37,117 nucleotides of DNA. It comes from a virus. The DNA is taken from positions 1 to 37,117 of the IMG/VR virus record IMGVR_UViG_3300028597_000046. The stretch is one strand, 5' to 3'. The stretch's first letter is position 1. Every line of letters starts with the position of its first letter. The position numbers and the translations under genes are program-made. The notes under the pieces are model-generated. The model did not search any database and was not told the origin of the DNA. It saw only the letters and a program-made list of their open reading frames with translations. Below, piece by piece: positions 13,590 to 21,560 of the stretch.

Positions 13590-14495
13590 CTACACCGGGT
13601 TCGGCACCGGGTCCTCGGCCGACTGGGTCAGTCGCTTCAGCGGCCGGTCCTCGCGCCAGGCGTTCCACGCCCGGATGACGTAGGCCAGCTGCTGGTGTCG
13701 CGGGACGGCCCGCTTCTCCATCCGCTCGTTGATCAGCTGGTTCCGCAGCGTCAGGATCGGGTGGTTGGTCTCCAGACCCGCGCCATCCCGCAGTCGCTCG
13801 AAGAACTCGACCGCCATCGAGTCGTCGACCTGGCACAGGATGTAGAAGGCCAGGGCCGTCACCGACTGGGGGAGCGGCTTGAACTTGCCCCGGACGTAAG
13901 CGGCCTTCTCCGCCGACCGGCGCAGCAGCGAGCCGTTGCGCTTGAGCAGGATCTCGCACTCGGAGCGGGTGGGCTTGAAGTTCCCGGAGAACTTCCGGTC
14001 TCCCGAGTCCCACAGGTACGCCAGGCGGACCACGGAGGCGAGGATCATGGCGTTGCCCTCTCCGCCCATGCGCAGCACGTCGGCGGTGGACCGCAGCACA
14101 CCGGCGTCCACCGTCTTGCGGGCGCTCGGGGCCAGCCCGTAGGCGACCAGGGTGACGATCGACTGACCCGTCCGGACGATCGACTCCAGCCGGTGCTGCC
14201 CGTCGAAGAAGAGAACGCGTCCGGCCGGGACGTCCTCGACCTCACCCTCGACGAGGGGGCGGGAGATCTTCAGCGTCTCACCGTTGACGTCGAAGTTGCC
14301 GCTCATCATGTCGCGGCCGATGTCATTGGCGGCACGCCTGCGCAGGTTGCGGTTGTTCGCGTTGTAGCGCAGCCAGTTGCGCGCCACCTCGGGGGTGATG
14401 ACCCAGTACTCGGAGGAGGGCCTGTCCGCCTGAGGCGGGTCCATCGGGGCCACCTCGTACTCGACGCCATCCACCATGGCACTCTTCACGCTCAT
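13590..14495 (-). CDS. DGQHR-domain / ParB-like protein
   Basis: 301 residues. Residues 30-130 hold the fold: VITPEVARNWLRYN, LKISRPLVEGEVE, then FFDGQHRLESIVRTG, the DGQHR motif shared by ParB/sulfiredoxin-like proteins such as DndB relatives. The C-terminal 170 residues are helical. Members of this group bind DNA or regulate modification systems; the role here is unknown. ATG at 14495 follows GGAAGGAGACAAGA and a promoter lies 60 bases upstream. Confidence 0.8.
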   Translation of the reverse strand: MSVKSAMVDGVEYEVAPMDPPQADRPSSEYWVITPEVARNWLRYNANNRNLRRRAANDIGRDMMSGNFDVNGETLKISRPLVEGEVEDVPAGRVLFFDGQHRLESIVRTGQSIVTLVAYGLAPSARKTVDAGVLRSTADVLRMGGEGNAMILASVVRLAYLWDSGDRKFSGNFKPTRSECEILLKRNGSLLRRSAEKAAYVRGKFKPLPQSVTALAFYILCQVDDSMAVEFFERLRDGAGLETNHPILTLRNQLINERMEKRAVPRHQQLAYVIRAWNAWREDRPLKRLTQSAEDPVPNPV

Positions 14496-14552
14496 TCTTG
14501 TCTCCTTCCAGAGCAGTCTCCCTGGTGTGCGTTGTGCACAGCCGTGAAGCAG

Positions 14553-14581
14553 ACTGCATTCTTTCCACGCAGCAATGTCAA
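14553..14581 (-). promoter_or_regulatory. Probable promoter for DGQHR operon
   Basis: Minus strand: TTGACA (14581-14576), 17-nt spacer, TGCAGT (14558-14553). The -35 is perfect, the -10 is weak. The rest of the 168-base gap has partly palindromic GTGAGTGG/CACTTCAC sequence at about 14605-14630, perhaps an operator. Confidence 0.55.
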
Positions 14582-14663
14582 GCTACGTGCTAGAGCCCTC
14601 ACTTGTCCGGTGAAGTGTACGTTCCACTCACCTCAAACAGGAAGGGGCCCTCGGATCAGGGCG

Positions 14664-14894
14664 TCAGAGGCTCTTGCTCCGACGCAGTCCGTCGCGGGTG
14701 ATCTCGTAGGTCTCGTCGATCACCACTTCGGTCACCATCCCCTTGCCTGCCAGGATGTTGAGCAGCCGAAGGGTCCAGTACCGGCTCTCCCACAGAGGGC
14801 GCTCTCCCGACTCCCAGCGTCCGTTCGTCGTCGCCGCCAGCCGCACCAGAACGGTGGCCTCAGCGCTACTGATGCGTTCATTCCTAGAGCCCAT
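14664..14894 (-). CDS. Small hypothetical protein, winged-helix-like
   Basis: 76 residues from ATG at 14894, overlapping the upstream gene by 11 bases. The pattern SSAEATVLVRLAA, WTLRLLNILAGKGMV, then EVVIDETYEITRDGL resembles a small winged-helix fold (last helix plus beta hairpin). No family assigned. Confidence 0.6.
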   Translation of the reverse strand: MGSRNERISSAEATVLVRLAATTNGRWESGERPLWESRYWTLRLLNILAGKGMVTEVVIDETYEITRDGLRRSKSL

Positions 14895-15294
14895 GCTTGG
14901 CCCACTCCCCCCTTGCGTACTCCTTACGCCACCGCACGACCGTGCGGTGGTCGACATACAGGCGCTCACCCAACTCGCGAGCGCTGAGCCGGTCCATGAA
15001 GTGGATGATGACCCGGCGCGCGTCCATCCGGGAGAGCACCGGGTACGGTCCGTCGCCGTTGATGACCCGGCGCAGCGCCACTTCGTCGTCGTCCGGCGGT
15101 CTCTTGACCTGATTGCGGCCGTCGAGGTCGAGCCCTTGGCACTGTGCCACCATCTTGTTGCCCAGGGCCCGCCAGAACCGTCGGTCCTTGTGCGTGGTGG
15201 ACCGGTCGGCGGCCCGGCGCATCAGACTGATGAACCAGAGCGCCTGCCGGGGGTCGTCCGTCTCGAAGACGACCCTGTATCGGGCTTCCGTCAT
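14884..15294 (-). CDS. Hypothetical protein with C-terminal helix-turn-helix
   Basis: 136 residues from ATG at 15294, directly after AAGGAGAC. The N-terminal half is unrecognised. The C-terminus, DRLSARELGERLYVDHRTVVRWRKEYARG, read in parts, is a typical homeodomain-like or sigma-region-4-like HTH (RELGERL, turn, RTVVRWRKE). Probably DNA-binding. Confidence 0.7.
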   Translation of the reverse strand: MTEARYRVVFETDDPRQALWFISLMRRAADRSTTHKDRRFWRALGNKMVAQCQGLDLDGRNQVKRPPDDDEVALRRVINGDGPYPVLSRMDARRVIIHFMDRLSARELGERLYVDHRTVVRWRKEYARGEWAKHGL

Positions 15295-15309
15295 GTCTCC
15301 TTCCTTCAC

Positions 15310-15753
15310 TCAGACGCGGATGACCGTCGTCTTCTTGACGGCCATCTGCTGCTTGTTGCTACCGGACGCCTCGCTCGCCGCCTTGCCGTCACCCTGCGGG
15401 TTGGTCGGCTTGGCCAGGAGCGACATGATGGCGTTGACGTCGACCACCACGTCCATGACGTCGTCGACCAGCAGACGGCAGCTGTCCCGCCACGGGCGCA
15501 GTCCCTGCCGGTAGGCACCACGGCGGAACGTGATCCGCACCTTGCTGTTGTGTCCCGCCGTGCAGGAGCAGTAGCACTCCCCCGTCTCGCGGTGCATCAG
15601 CTCGTGGAGCAGCTCGCTGCATTCGAGGGACTCGTCGAGTTCGATGACCCAGCCACCGCTCTTCTCGTCCCAGAACGGCACGCACTCGCTCTTCATGCTG
15701 CGCGTGATCCTGAGTGCCATGTGCTGGACCTTCGCCGGTGCGATTCCCGGCAT
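15310..15753 (-). CDS. Hypothetical protein
   Basis: 147 residues. Contains ELLHELMHRETGECYCSC at about residues 46-63. HELMH looks like an HExxH-type zinc motif but has the order H-E-L-M-H, i.e. a true HExxH; the following CYCSC could bind metal instead. No other protease signature was seen, so a metalloprotease is only a possibility. The C-terminal 30 residues are disordered. Confidence 0.6.
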   Translation of the reverse strand: MPGIAPAKVQHMALRITRSMKSECVPFWDEKSGGWVIELDESLECSELLHELMHRETGECYCSCTAGHNSKVRITFRRGAYRQGLRPWRDSCRLLVDDVMDVVVDVNAIMSLLAKPTNPQGDGKAASEASGSNKQQMAVKKTTVIRV

Positions 15754-15756
15754 ACG

Positions 15757-16521
15757 TCACCTTCCCCTGTCTTCGTCGGCCGCCGCCTCGCGGCCCCTCA
15801 CCTGTTGGATGTAGTCCTTGACCAGCTGAAGGGGCGTGCTGACCAGGTCGACCCCCTCCGCCGCCAGCAGCTTCACGATGTCGCAGAGCTGGTCGGTGGC
15901 TTCGTTCATCAGCGACAGCGTCCTGGCGTGTTCGACGGCATGTCGCCGCTCGATCTCACTGACGTGCGGCATGATGCTGCCGCCCAGGTCAGCGGTGATA
16001 CCCGCGATGACCTCGATGGCCGCCACCTCGCCCTTGTTCCAGCACTCGCACCACTGGCGGTAGCGCTCCAGCTGAGCGTCCCGATCAGCGACGACCTGCT
16101 CAGCCTGTGCGGCTGCCCTGTCTCGCTGCTCAGTGGCCTCGACGAGCTTCTTCCGCAGCTCCTCGACCAGCTCGTCCAGTTCCCGCGCCCGCTGCGCTTC
16201 CTCCGCCTTGGCGGTGGTGGCTCGACGGGCGTGGTCGCGCCACTGCTGGCGCTTGGCGAGGAGCTGGGCGACCTTCTCCCGCTCCTCGGTGAGCTGCTGG
16301 TAGATCGAGCTGGCATCGTGGTCCCTCATCACCTGCTGGGCATCCCAGACGACGAGGTTCAGGGCGCTGTGCAGGCGCATCCAGGATCGGTGATGGTTCT
16401 CCGCCTGGTTCTGCCAGCGGATCGCCTCCTCACGGAGGTTCGCCGACTCCTGCCGCGCCTCACGGAGCCGCTCACTAAGGTACTTGTTGTGCTCCGCCAG
16501 GCTGTCTATGTCTCGTTCCAT
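15757..16521 (-). CDS. Coiled-coil protein
   Basis: 254 residues from ATG at 16521 with GGAGAAGAGACA upstream. Residues 10-160 are almost continuous charged heptad repeats (LSERLREARQESANLREEA, LVEELRKKLVEATEQRDR). The C-terminal 80 residues are a helical domain (IEVIAGITADLGGS). No enzyme motif. Probably structural or a scaffold; function unknown. Confidence 0.75.
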   Translation of the reverse strand: MERDIDSLAEHNKYLSERLREARQESANLREEAIRWQNQAENHHRSWMRLHSALNLVVWDAQQVMRDHDASSIYQQLTEEREKVAQLLAKRQQWRDHARRATTAKAEEAQRARELDELVEELRKKLVEATEQRDRAAAQAEQVVADRDAQLERYRQWCECWNKGEVAAIEVIAGITADLGGSIMPHVSEIERRHAVEHARTLSLMNEATDQLCDIVKLLAAEGVDLVSTPLQLVKDYIQQVRGREAAADEDRGR

Positions 16522-16607
16522 CACTGTCTCTTCTCCGGCTGGCCGAAACTTAACACACATACGGCGTAGCCGGGCATCCGTATCACACAAATACCCGGCC
16601 ACCACCG

Positions 16608-16796
16608 CTAGTTGAGCTTGTGCCGGTCGGCCAGCGCCTCGAAGTCGGCCGGTTCGATCGTGCCGAGGTCGACGAAGCCGAACTGCTCGACGTACCCCTT
16701 GACCAGGCCCGCGATGTCGTACTCCCCGACCCGGTCGCCGAGGCGTGACGTGATCGTGACCTCCAGGACCATGCGTCCCATGTCCTTGAAGATCAC
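16608..16796 (-). CDS. Small hypothetical protein
   Basis: 62 residues from GTG at 16796 (overlaps the upstream stop as GTGA). Beta strand VLEVTITSRLG followed by a helix ADFEALADRHKLN. No family recognised. Confidence 0.6.
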   Translation of the reverse strand: MIFKDMGRMVLEVTITSRLGDRVGEYDIAGLVKGYVEQFGFVDLGTIEPADFEALADRHKLN

Positions 16797-17053
16797 GCCT
16801 CGACCTCCTTCGGGGACCGGGCGAATCCCCAGGACTCCTCGACGGCCTCGACGATCTCCTCCAGGATCGATGCCGCCTCCCGGTCGATCTCGTCCATGTC
16901 CTCCTGGTTGCGCTGCGCGCTGCCAGTCGAGACCATGATCGTCGCCTTCAGGGCCGCGCGGCGGTCAATCCACTTCTTGCCCTCGATCAGCCAACGCTCC
17001 AGGTTGGGCGGGATCGCGTGGGTCGGCTCCCCACTGGACTCCCAATTACTCAC
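16793..17053 (-). CDS. Small hypothetical protein
   Basis: 86 residues from GTG at 17053 (VSNWESSG), placed by AAGGAGAC nearby upstream. Helical and acidic at the C-terminus (DEIDREAASILEEIVEAVEE). No family recognised. Confidence 0.65.
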   Translation of the reverse strand: MSNWESSGEPTHAIPPNLERWLIEGKKWIDRRAALKATIMVSTGSAQRNQEDMDEIDREAASILEEIVEAVEESWGFARSPKEVEA

Positions 17054-17090
17054 AGCTGTCTCCTTCCTTGCGTGTCTTTGCGAGGCGAGC

Positions 17091-17396
17091 TTACGCGGCC
17101 AGCGCCTGGTGCCTCGCCCGGCGGGTGAGGCACAGCCCCTTGGCCGTCCCCCAGTTCCGCATGGCCCGTGTCGCCGCCAGCGCCTCGATCTCGGCCGCCA
17201 GGTGCGTCGGGTCGAGCCAGTCCGGTGCCTGGTCAAGGGTGCTGGCCATGCCCTCACGCCGGAGCCTGGACAGCTCGGCGTGGAACATGGCCAGGAACCG
17301 CTCGGGCGTCTCCGAGTGCGCTGCCCTGTTCCTCGCCCGACCGCACACCGAGTCGAAGCGCTTGCTGTAGGGGGTGATGTCAATCTGCTCGGACAT
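17091..17396 (-). CDS. Hypothetical protein
   Basis: 101 residues from ATG at 17396 (MSEQIDITPY) after AAGGAGAATTC. Helical, basic at the C-terminus (LTRRARHQALAA). Overlaps the membrane protein gene by 17 bases. Function unknown. Confidence 0.65.
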   Translation of the reverse strand: MSEQIDITPYSKRFDSVCGRARNRAAHSETPERFLAMFHAELSRLRREGMASTLDQAPDWLDPTHLAAEIEALAATRAMRNWGTAKGLCLTRRARHQALAA

Positions 17397-17625
17397 GAAT
17401 TCTCCTTGCTTCCGCGTGACACGCCCGCAGGTACAGCACGAGGAGGCCATTCAGGAACAGGGAAGCGGCAATTCCGTGCCGGATCGCGTCCGTCAGCAGA
17501 AAGCCGAATGCGTACCCGATGGCCCCCATCGCCATGGTCGCCACCCCGTAGATACACGGGGCGACGACAGGACGGTCATGCCACGTTATGTGGTCTATGG
17601 TCCGGTGTCTTCCTGTTGTACCCAT
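17380..17625 (-). CDS. Small membrane protein, two helices
   Basis: 81 residues. Two hydrophobic segments (about 22-44, APCIYGVATMAMGAIGYAF, and 50-68, IAASLFLNGLLVLYL) with a charged His/Arg-rich tail. Likely an inner-membrane hairpin. No family recognised. Confidence 0.65.
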   Translation of the reverse strand: MGTTGRHRTIDHITWHDRPVVAPCIYGVATMAMGAIGYAFGFLLTDAIRHGIAASLFLNGLLVLYLRACHAEARRIHVRAD

Positions 17626-17645
17626 CGCCCCTCATATTGCCGGGA

Positions 17646-18233
17646 TTACGAGCGGTGCGGGGCCTTCAGTCGGAGAACCGAAAGCATCTCGTCGAGGATG
17701 TCATCAGGCTGCGCAGCCGTCAGGGATTCCGGGTACTTCTGGATCAGAACCATGCGGAGACGCTTGTAGTCGTCCGGGCGCAGGCGGCGCTCGATGACCG
17801 GCGTGTAGTGCTTCATGTCGTCCGGCTCCGGCAGGCCGTACCGCATGCGCGTCAGCGCCAGCAGCTCCCGCAGGCCGTCCGGCGTGAGGAGGAAGCTGCT
17901 CCCTCCCGCGCCCCGGGACAACGGCGCGTCGGCCCTCAGGTCGTACGTCGCCTTGCTCGTCGGGTTGGGCACCGCGTACAGGTCGGGCAGGTCGTCACCC
18001 TCGGGCAGCGTCACCAGCCAGTCCGCGCGGGGGCGCACCTCGATGAGCTTCCCGCTGGTGATCGCCTCGGTGATCCGGGCCAGCACCACCTGCCGTGACA
18101 CCGACAACAGGTCAGCGGCCATGTTGCAGATCTGTCCCCGCGCCAGCAGGCGGTCGGGGTACATCGCCTGCACAGAAGCGATGTAGGGCAACAGGTGCTG
18201 GTCCAGCCGCTCGGCGGACGCAGTCAGTCCCAT
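17646..18233 (-). CDS. Hypothetical protein, possible helix-turn-helix
   Basis: 195 residues. The N-terminal 75 residues (RLLARGQICNMAADLLSVSRQVVLARI) are compatible with a winged helix. The middle has PDLYAVPNPTSKATYDLRADAPL. The C-terminal helical region includes RLRMVLIQKYPESL. No family identified. ATG at 18233 follows AAGGAGACATGAG. Confidence 0.65.
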   Translation of the reverse strand: MGLTASAERLDQHLLPYIASVQAMYPDRLLARGQICNMAADLLSVSRQVVLARITEAITSGKLIEVRPRADWLVTLPEGDDLPDLYAVPNPTSKATYDLRADAPLSRGAGGSSFLLTPDGLRELLALTRMRYGLPEPDDMKHYTPVIERRLRPDDYKRLRMVLIQKYPESLTAAQPDDILDEMLSVLRLKAPHRS

Positions 18234-18253
18234 GTCTCATGTCTCCTTCCAGA

Positions 18254-18286
18254 AGGGAGAGGCCCGACCACCGTAGCGGTCGGGCC
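18254..18286 (-). terminator. Terminator after TerD gene
   Basis: GGCCCGACC pairs with GGTCGGGCC around 8 nt, followed by TCTCCCTT. Ends the vWA-macro-TerD unit. Confidence 0.65.
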
Positions 18287-18292
18287 CCAGGT

Positions 18293-18973
18293 CTAGCTGA
18301 CGTTCAGCGCACCCCGCAGCACGGAGCGGAAGTCGCCGGGCGTCACGTCGAAGCTCTCGCCGACGATGCGCAGGGACCACAGCCCGGTGCCCTTGTCCCG
18401 GTCGAGCCGGGCCATGGCCAGCATGCGGCGGGTGCCGAGCAGCGACGGCTCGTACTCGCCGACCGCCTCGAACGCGCCGCCGGAGCCGTCGTAGATGGTG
18501 GCCTTCACGTCGCGGACGGCGTCGACCGAGGAGCCCTTCTTCGCGGCCCCGCCGATCAGGAGGACGCTGTCGTAGCGCCGGGGGATGTTCGGCAGGTCCA
18601 GCTCCACGGACTCGTCGTCGCCGTCACCGGCACCGCGCACGCTGTCGCCGGAGTGCCGGGCGGCCAGGCGCTCCTCGGTGGTGGCCTCGTCCTTGAACGG
18701 CTCGAAGTTGTCGAAGCCGATGTACTTCTTCGGGTCGCCGTCGGTGAGGAACACCGCGCCCGCGTCCCAGTCGGCCGGGTCGGTGGTGCCGTCCAGCTCG
18801 CGCTTCTTCTTGTCGGCCCATCCCATCAGGCCCTTGCGCTCACTCTTCAGCGGCTCCCACCGCAGGCCGAACTTGAGGACCCGCACGCCGGTGCCGTCGA
18901 CCGGCTGGCCGGGGTCCTCGTTGACGAACTGGTAGAGGGGGTACGTTCCGTCGCTCTTGCTCAGGCTGTGCAT
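18293..18973 (-). CDS. TerD-family protein
   Basis: 226 residues. The TerD fold is shown by VLKFGLRWEP, DWDAGAVFLTDGDPKKYIGFDNFEPF, then RHSGDSVRGAGDGDDESVELDL, with the paired acidic Ca2+-binding sites (GDGDDE). TerD/CABP proteins belong to tellurite-resistance and phage-inhibition loci in bacteria. Here the gene follows a macrodomain and a vWA gene, as in Ter-type loci. An extra N-terminal segment and ERKGLMGWADKKKRELDG insert separate strands. Exact role unknown. Confidence 0.9.
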   Translation of the reverse strand: MHSLSKSDGTYPLYQFVNEDPGQPVDGTGVRVLKFGLRWEPLKSERKGLMGWADKKKRELDGTTDPADWDAGAVFLTDGDPKKYIGFDNFEPFKDEATTEERLAARHSGDSVRGAGDGDDESVELDLPNIPRRYDSVLLIGGAAKKGSSVDAVRDVKATIYDGSGGAFEAVGEYEPSLLGTRRMLAMARLDRDKGTGLWSLRIVGESFDVTPGDFRSVLRGALNVS

Positions 18974-18998
18974 GAACTGTCTCCTTCGTTTGTTGTTG

Positions 18999-19505
18999 TT
19001 ACTGCGGCAGGTCGTACACCGTGACGGACAGGCCGTAGATGTCGACCAAGGTCGCGAGGATGGCTTCCTCGACCACGGACCAGTCGCCGCCGCCGAGACC
19101 GCACCCGATGCGGGGCATGTGGATGGACGGCACGACGCCGGTCACCTCACACCAGGAGGTAGCGCCTCGCCCCAGATAGTCCAGACACTGCCGCAGTGCC
19201 GGGTAGTTGATGGCGGGCGGGGCACTCGGACTGTGTCGGATGCCGTCCTGGGCGATCATGTTGACCACCTTGACATCCGGCTCGGTGAAGTCGGCGAGCT
19301 GCACGTACCCCAGTTCGAAGGGCACCGTGCTCCAGGTGCCGTTGCGGTGCCACTCCCGGTACTGCATCTCCGGCGTCTTGCAGCGCCGGGACAGGGCGAC
19401 GACGAACCCGCTCCCCCAGCCGCCCTTGTTGTTGCAGACGTGGGCGATGAGGCGTGCGCCCTCACCCTGCGGCTGGGTGGCGTCACCCGTCACGTAGTTG
19501 ATCAT
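18999..19505 (-). CDS. Macrodomain protein, ADP-ribose phosphatase-like
   Basis: 168 residues spanning one macrodomain. It begins INYVTGDATQPQGEG, has IAHVCNNKGGWGSGFV (ligand loop 1) and PRIGCGLGGGDWSVVE (loop 2). This order matches Poa1p/TARG1-like macrodomains that remove ADP-ribose or dephosphorylate ADP-ribose-1''-phosphate. It might reverse host ADP-ribosylation or recycle RNA-repair products; inference only. ATG at 19505 after GAAGGAGAAGA. Confidence 0.9.
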   Translation of the reverse strand: MINYVTGDATQPQGEGARLIAHVCNNKGGWGSGFVVALSRRCKTPEMQYREWHRNGTWSTVPFELGYVQLADFTEPDVKVVNMIAQDGIRHSPSAPPAINYPALRQCLDYLGRGATSWCEVTGVVPSIHMPRIGCGLGGGDWSVVEEAILATLVDIYGLSVTVYDLPQ

Positions 19506-19519
19506 TCTTCTCCTTCATG

Positions 19520-19546
19520 GCGGGGCCGTGGCGATCCACGGCCCAC
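19520..19546 (-). terminator. Stem-loop after vWA gene
   Basis: GGGCCGTGG pairs with CCACGGCCC around ATCG. No clear U-run; partial terminator or mRNA processing hairpin. Confidence 0.5.
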
Positions 19547-19555
19547 ACCGTCACG

Positions 19556-20686
19556 TCACTTCGTCAGAAGCAGGAGCTGGGTGCCGACACGGAGGTGCCG
19601 GTTCAGCGACGTCGACTCGACGAAGATCTTGTAGCCGGGGTTGAGCGTCGGCTTCACCCGACACTGCCCGGAGGGCAGGCCGAGGAGCTGCCGGGCACCG
19701 TCCCCGACGTACACCTGGTTGTCGTTCACGTCGACCACGGCGATCTGCTTGTCCGCCGTGACGCGCTCGGGCTTGGTCAGCTCGTAGTACGCCATGCCGA
19801 CCCGGTAGGGCGGGTAGGCGGCGTCCACGAACGGCTTGATCTCCACGTGCCACGCCCGGTCCGGGACGGGACGCTTCTTCGTGGGCCGGTTGACGTCCTT
19901 CTCGAAGAAGATGGACTCCGTACCCCGCGTCTTGGCGACGAGCACGATCTTCCGGTCGGCGGTCGGCAGCGGCGTGAGCTTGGCCGCCTTGATGGCCGAG
20001 GCGTCCACGTTCTCGCCGACCACGAAGGCGCTCTTGGTGCCCCGCAGACCGGTCCGGGTACGGGTGTCGACGTAGGTGGTGTGCGCCGTCTTGATCCGCT
20101 CGACGGCCTGCTCCAGACCGGCCTCAGTCGAGGCGTCCCACAGGGCGACGTTGCCCTTGGCGAAGCCGAAGCCGTACATGTGCTGGGCGGAACGCTCGTC
20201 CGGGGCGAGTGCCAGCATGGTGATGTTGTCGGCAAGCCCGTCGAGCCGCTTGGTCAGCTCCTCCTGGTGCACGCTCAGCGGCACGCGGCCGAAGCCGCCT
20301 GTCCGGCCGCGCCGCCCCCGGCTGACGTTCTCCTCGCCGTCGGTGAGGATGTACGCCATGAAGTCGTGCTTGCCGTACTGCTCCGGCACCGTGGCGAAGT
20401 CGTCGATGACCTGGTGAACGGCGTCGGCCAGCGCCGTGCTGCTCTTGATCTGGTACAGCCCCTTCATGCTGGGCAGACGGAAGACGTCCATGTCCCAGAT
20501 GTGACACTCGACCTCGTTGGAGAACGAGTAGACGGTGATGCGGGTCTCCTCGTTGTCGTCCTTGGACTTCTTCGCGAGGAACTGCACCAGGTCGTCGGTC
20601 ACCTTGACGACCTTGTCGGCCAGCCTTCTCATCGAGTAACTGGCATCAAGCGCCAGAGCTATGTGGTTGATGTAATTCTGCTTCAC
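19556..20686 (-). CDS. von Willebrand A domain protein
   Basis: 376 residues. The vWA domain covers about 8-215 with an intact MIDAS: ALALDASYSMRRL (DxSxS), SSTALADAV (Thr) and YILTDGEENVS (Asp). The C-terminal 160 residues are beta-rich, with repeated strand patterns (KIVLVAKTRGTESIFFEKDV, HVEIKPFVDA). Similar vWA proteins accompany TerD in Ter stress loci, and the TerD and macrodomain genes follow here. GTG start at 20686, 0-2 bases after GAAGGAGAGAC. Confidence 0.9.
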   Translation of the reverse strand: MKQNYINHIALALDASYSMRRLADKVVKVTDDLVQFLAKKSKDDNEETRITVYSFSNEVECHIWDMDVFRLPSMKGLYQIKSSTALADAVHQVIDDFATVPEQYGKHDFMAYILTDGEENVSRGRRGRTGGFGRVPLSVHQEELTKRLDGLADNITMLALAPDERSAQHMYGFGFAKGNVALWDASTEAGLEQAVERIKTAHTTYVDTRTRTGLRGTKSAFVVGENVDASAIKAAKLTPLPTADRKIVLVAKTRGTESIFFEKDVNRPTKKRPVPDRAWHVEIKPFVDAAYPPYRVGMAYYELTKPERVTADKQIAVVDVNDNQVYVGDGARQLLGLPSGQCRVKPTLNPGYKIFVESTSLNRHLRVGTQLLLLTK

Positions 20687-20732
20687 GTCTCTCCTTCGCC
20701 TGTCTGTCGGTCATGAATTCTCGCACCCACAG

Positions 20733-20766
20733 CCGGAAAAATCACCCTCGCTACCGTGATTCAAAA
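20733..20766 (-). terminator. Probable terminator
   Basis: AATCAC and GTGATT pair around a GC loop, followed by TTTTC, overlapping the stop region of the membrane protein gene. Confidence 0.5.
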
Positions 20767-21006
20767 CCACCCGAAGAGGCCGAGGCACACACAGATGAAC
20801 CCCGCCGCCCCGAAGACGAATCCGACCAGACCGAGCAGTAGCACAAGGCACCCGTCGGCGCTCTCGAAGGACTTGCTGAACTTGCTGGCCGTGTAGCAGA
20901 AACCGGCCGCTACGAGGACCAGGAAAAGGCCGGTCCCCAAGGGATAAAACCACGGCGTTGTGTGAAGGGCACCAATAAGACCCTTAGCCGCGTGAGTAAC
21001 TCTCAC
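20761..21006 (-). CDS. Small membrane protein, two helices
   Basis: 81 residues from GTG at 21006 after GAAGGCGACATCT. Two hydrophobic stretches (about 19-40, WFYPLGTGLFLVLVAAGF, and 54-80, LVLLLGLVGFVFGAAGF) cover most of the protein. No family recognised. It sits just after the tRNA-cluster terminator. Confidence 0.65.
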   Translation of the reverse strand: MRVTHAAKGLIGALHTTPWFYPLGTGLFLVLVAAGFCYTASKFSKSFESADGCLVLLLGLVGFVFGAAGFICVCLGLFGWF

Positions 21007-21026
21007 AGATGTCGCCTTCTCGATAT

Positions 21027-21062
21027 ACAAAACGCGCACCCGATCGGCGACGGGTGCGCGTT
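21027..21062 (-). terminator. Terminator of the 21-kb tRNA-like cluster
   Basis: ACGCGCACCCG pairs perfectly with CGGGTGCGCGT around 8 nt, followed by TTTTG on the minus strand. Confidence 0.85.
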
Positions 21063-21101
21063 GTCCGTCCCCTGCACCGCCAGGAGCAGAGAGAACGGTC
21101 G

Positions 21102-21190
21102 TAAGCCGGACGGGACTTGAACCCGCACACCCTTACCACAGGGCGTCCCTCCCGAGCGGCGAGGGGGGATCGACCGCTCAGGTCCGGCTC
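21102..21190 (-). tRNA. tRNA-like gene, class II length, anticodon unresolved
   Basis: 89 nt between complementary acceptor strands GAGCCGG (21190-21184) and CCGGCTT (21109-21103, G1-U72), with T arm GCGGG-TTCAAGT-CCCGT and A73. A stem CCCT/AGGG just before the T arm could be a long variable arm, and CCCCCC/GGGAGGG an anticodon stem. D arm and anticodon do not fit a standard tRNA, so identity is open. Confidence 0.45.
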
Positions 21191-21293
21191 TCCAGGCCCA
21201 TTTCGCACATCTTGGGCGGGCCCACCCTCAATGACCTCAAGCAATCTTCGAGGTGGTGCTGGCCCCTCGGCGGCCCCTGTCCGCGAGTGGCAG

Positions 21294-21428
21294 TCGGAGC
21301 GCCCGGACTCGAACCGGGCTCGCCGTGACGCTGACGTGGAACAGACTGGGTCCAGAACGCAGGTTCAGAACATTGTCCACTGTCTCGGCTTTCCAGATGC
21401 CTGCCGCTGTTACCCGGCAGACGCTCCG
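21294..21428 (-). tRNA. tRNA-like gene with oversize interior, possibly Ser(GGA)
   Basis: Acceptor strands CGGAGCG (21428-21422) and CGCTCCG (21301-21295) are exactly complementary. T arm CCCGG-TTCGAGT-CCGGG, A73, and a possible D arm TGCC/GGCA follow. A CTGGAAA anticodon-like loop (Ser GGA) lies next, but its stem is only three pairs. The 135-nt span exceeds any standard tRNA, leaving 45-60 extra nucleotides with a GTGGACA/TGTTCCAC stem. It may contain a small intron or be decayed. Confidence 0.4.
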
Positions 21429-21529
21429 ATGTTCCCCGCCTGCCGTGACACAGACGGGGACATCCCCACACGTGACCGTTGAGTGTTCCGTGTGGTTCCT
21501 TCGGCTCTCGTCCCCCGACGAGTTGCTCA

Positions 21530-21560
21530 CACACTAGCAGCCGTTCGGACATACATGTCA
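21530..21560 (-). promoter_or_regulatory. Promoter of the 21-kb tRNA-like cluster
   Basis: Minus strand TTGACA (about 21560-21555) is followed 17-19 nt later by a weak -10 (TAGTGT). The -35 overlaps one arm of an inverted repeat, TACATGTCAAC against GTTGACACATGTA (21552-21597), which may be an operator. Confidence 0.5.

Noticed and set aside
13047-14987. Very long plus-strand open frame (646 codons)
   Set aside because: It is antisense to the SLOG, DGQHR and neighbouring genes, has an Arg/Val/His-rich composition without motifs, and arises from high GC bias.
14743-16569. Long plus-strand open frame (608 codons)
   Set aside because: It lies opposite the coiled-coil and other minus-strand genes that have good ribosome sites; no domain seen.
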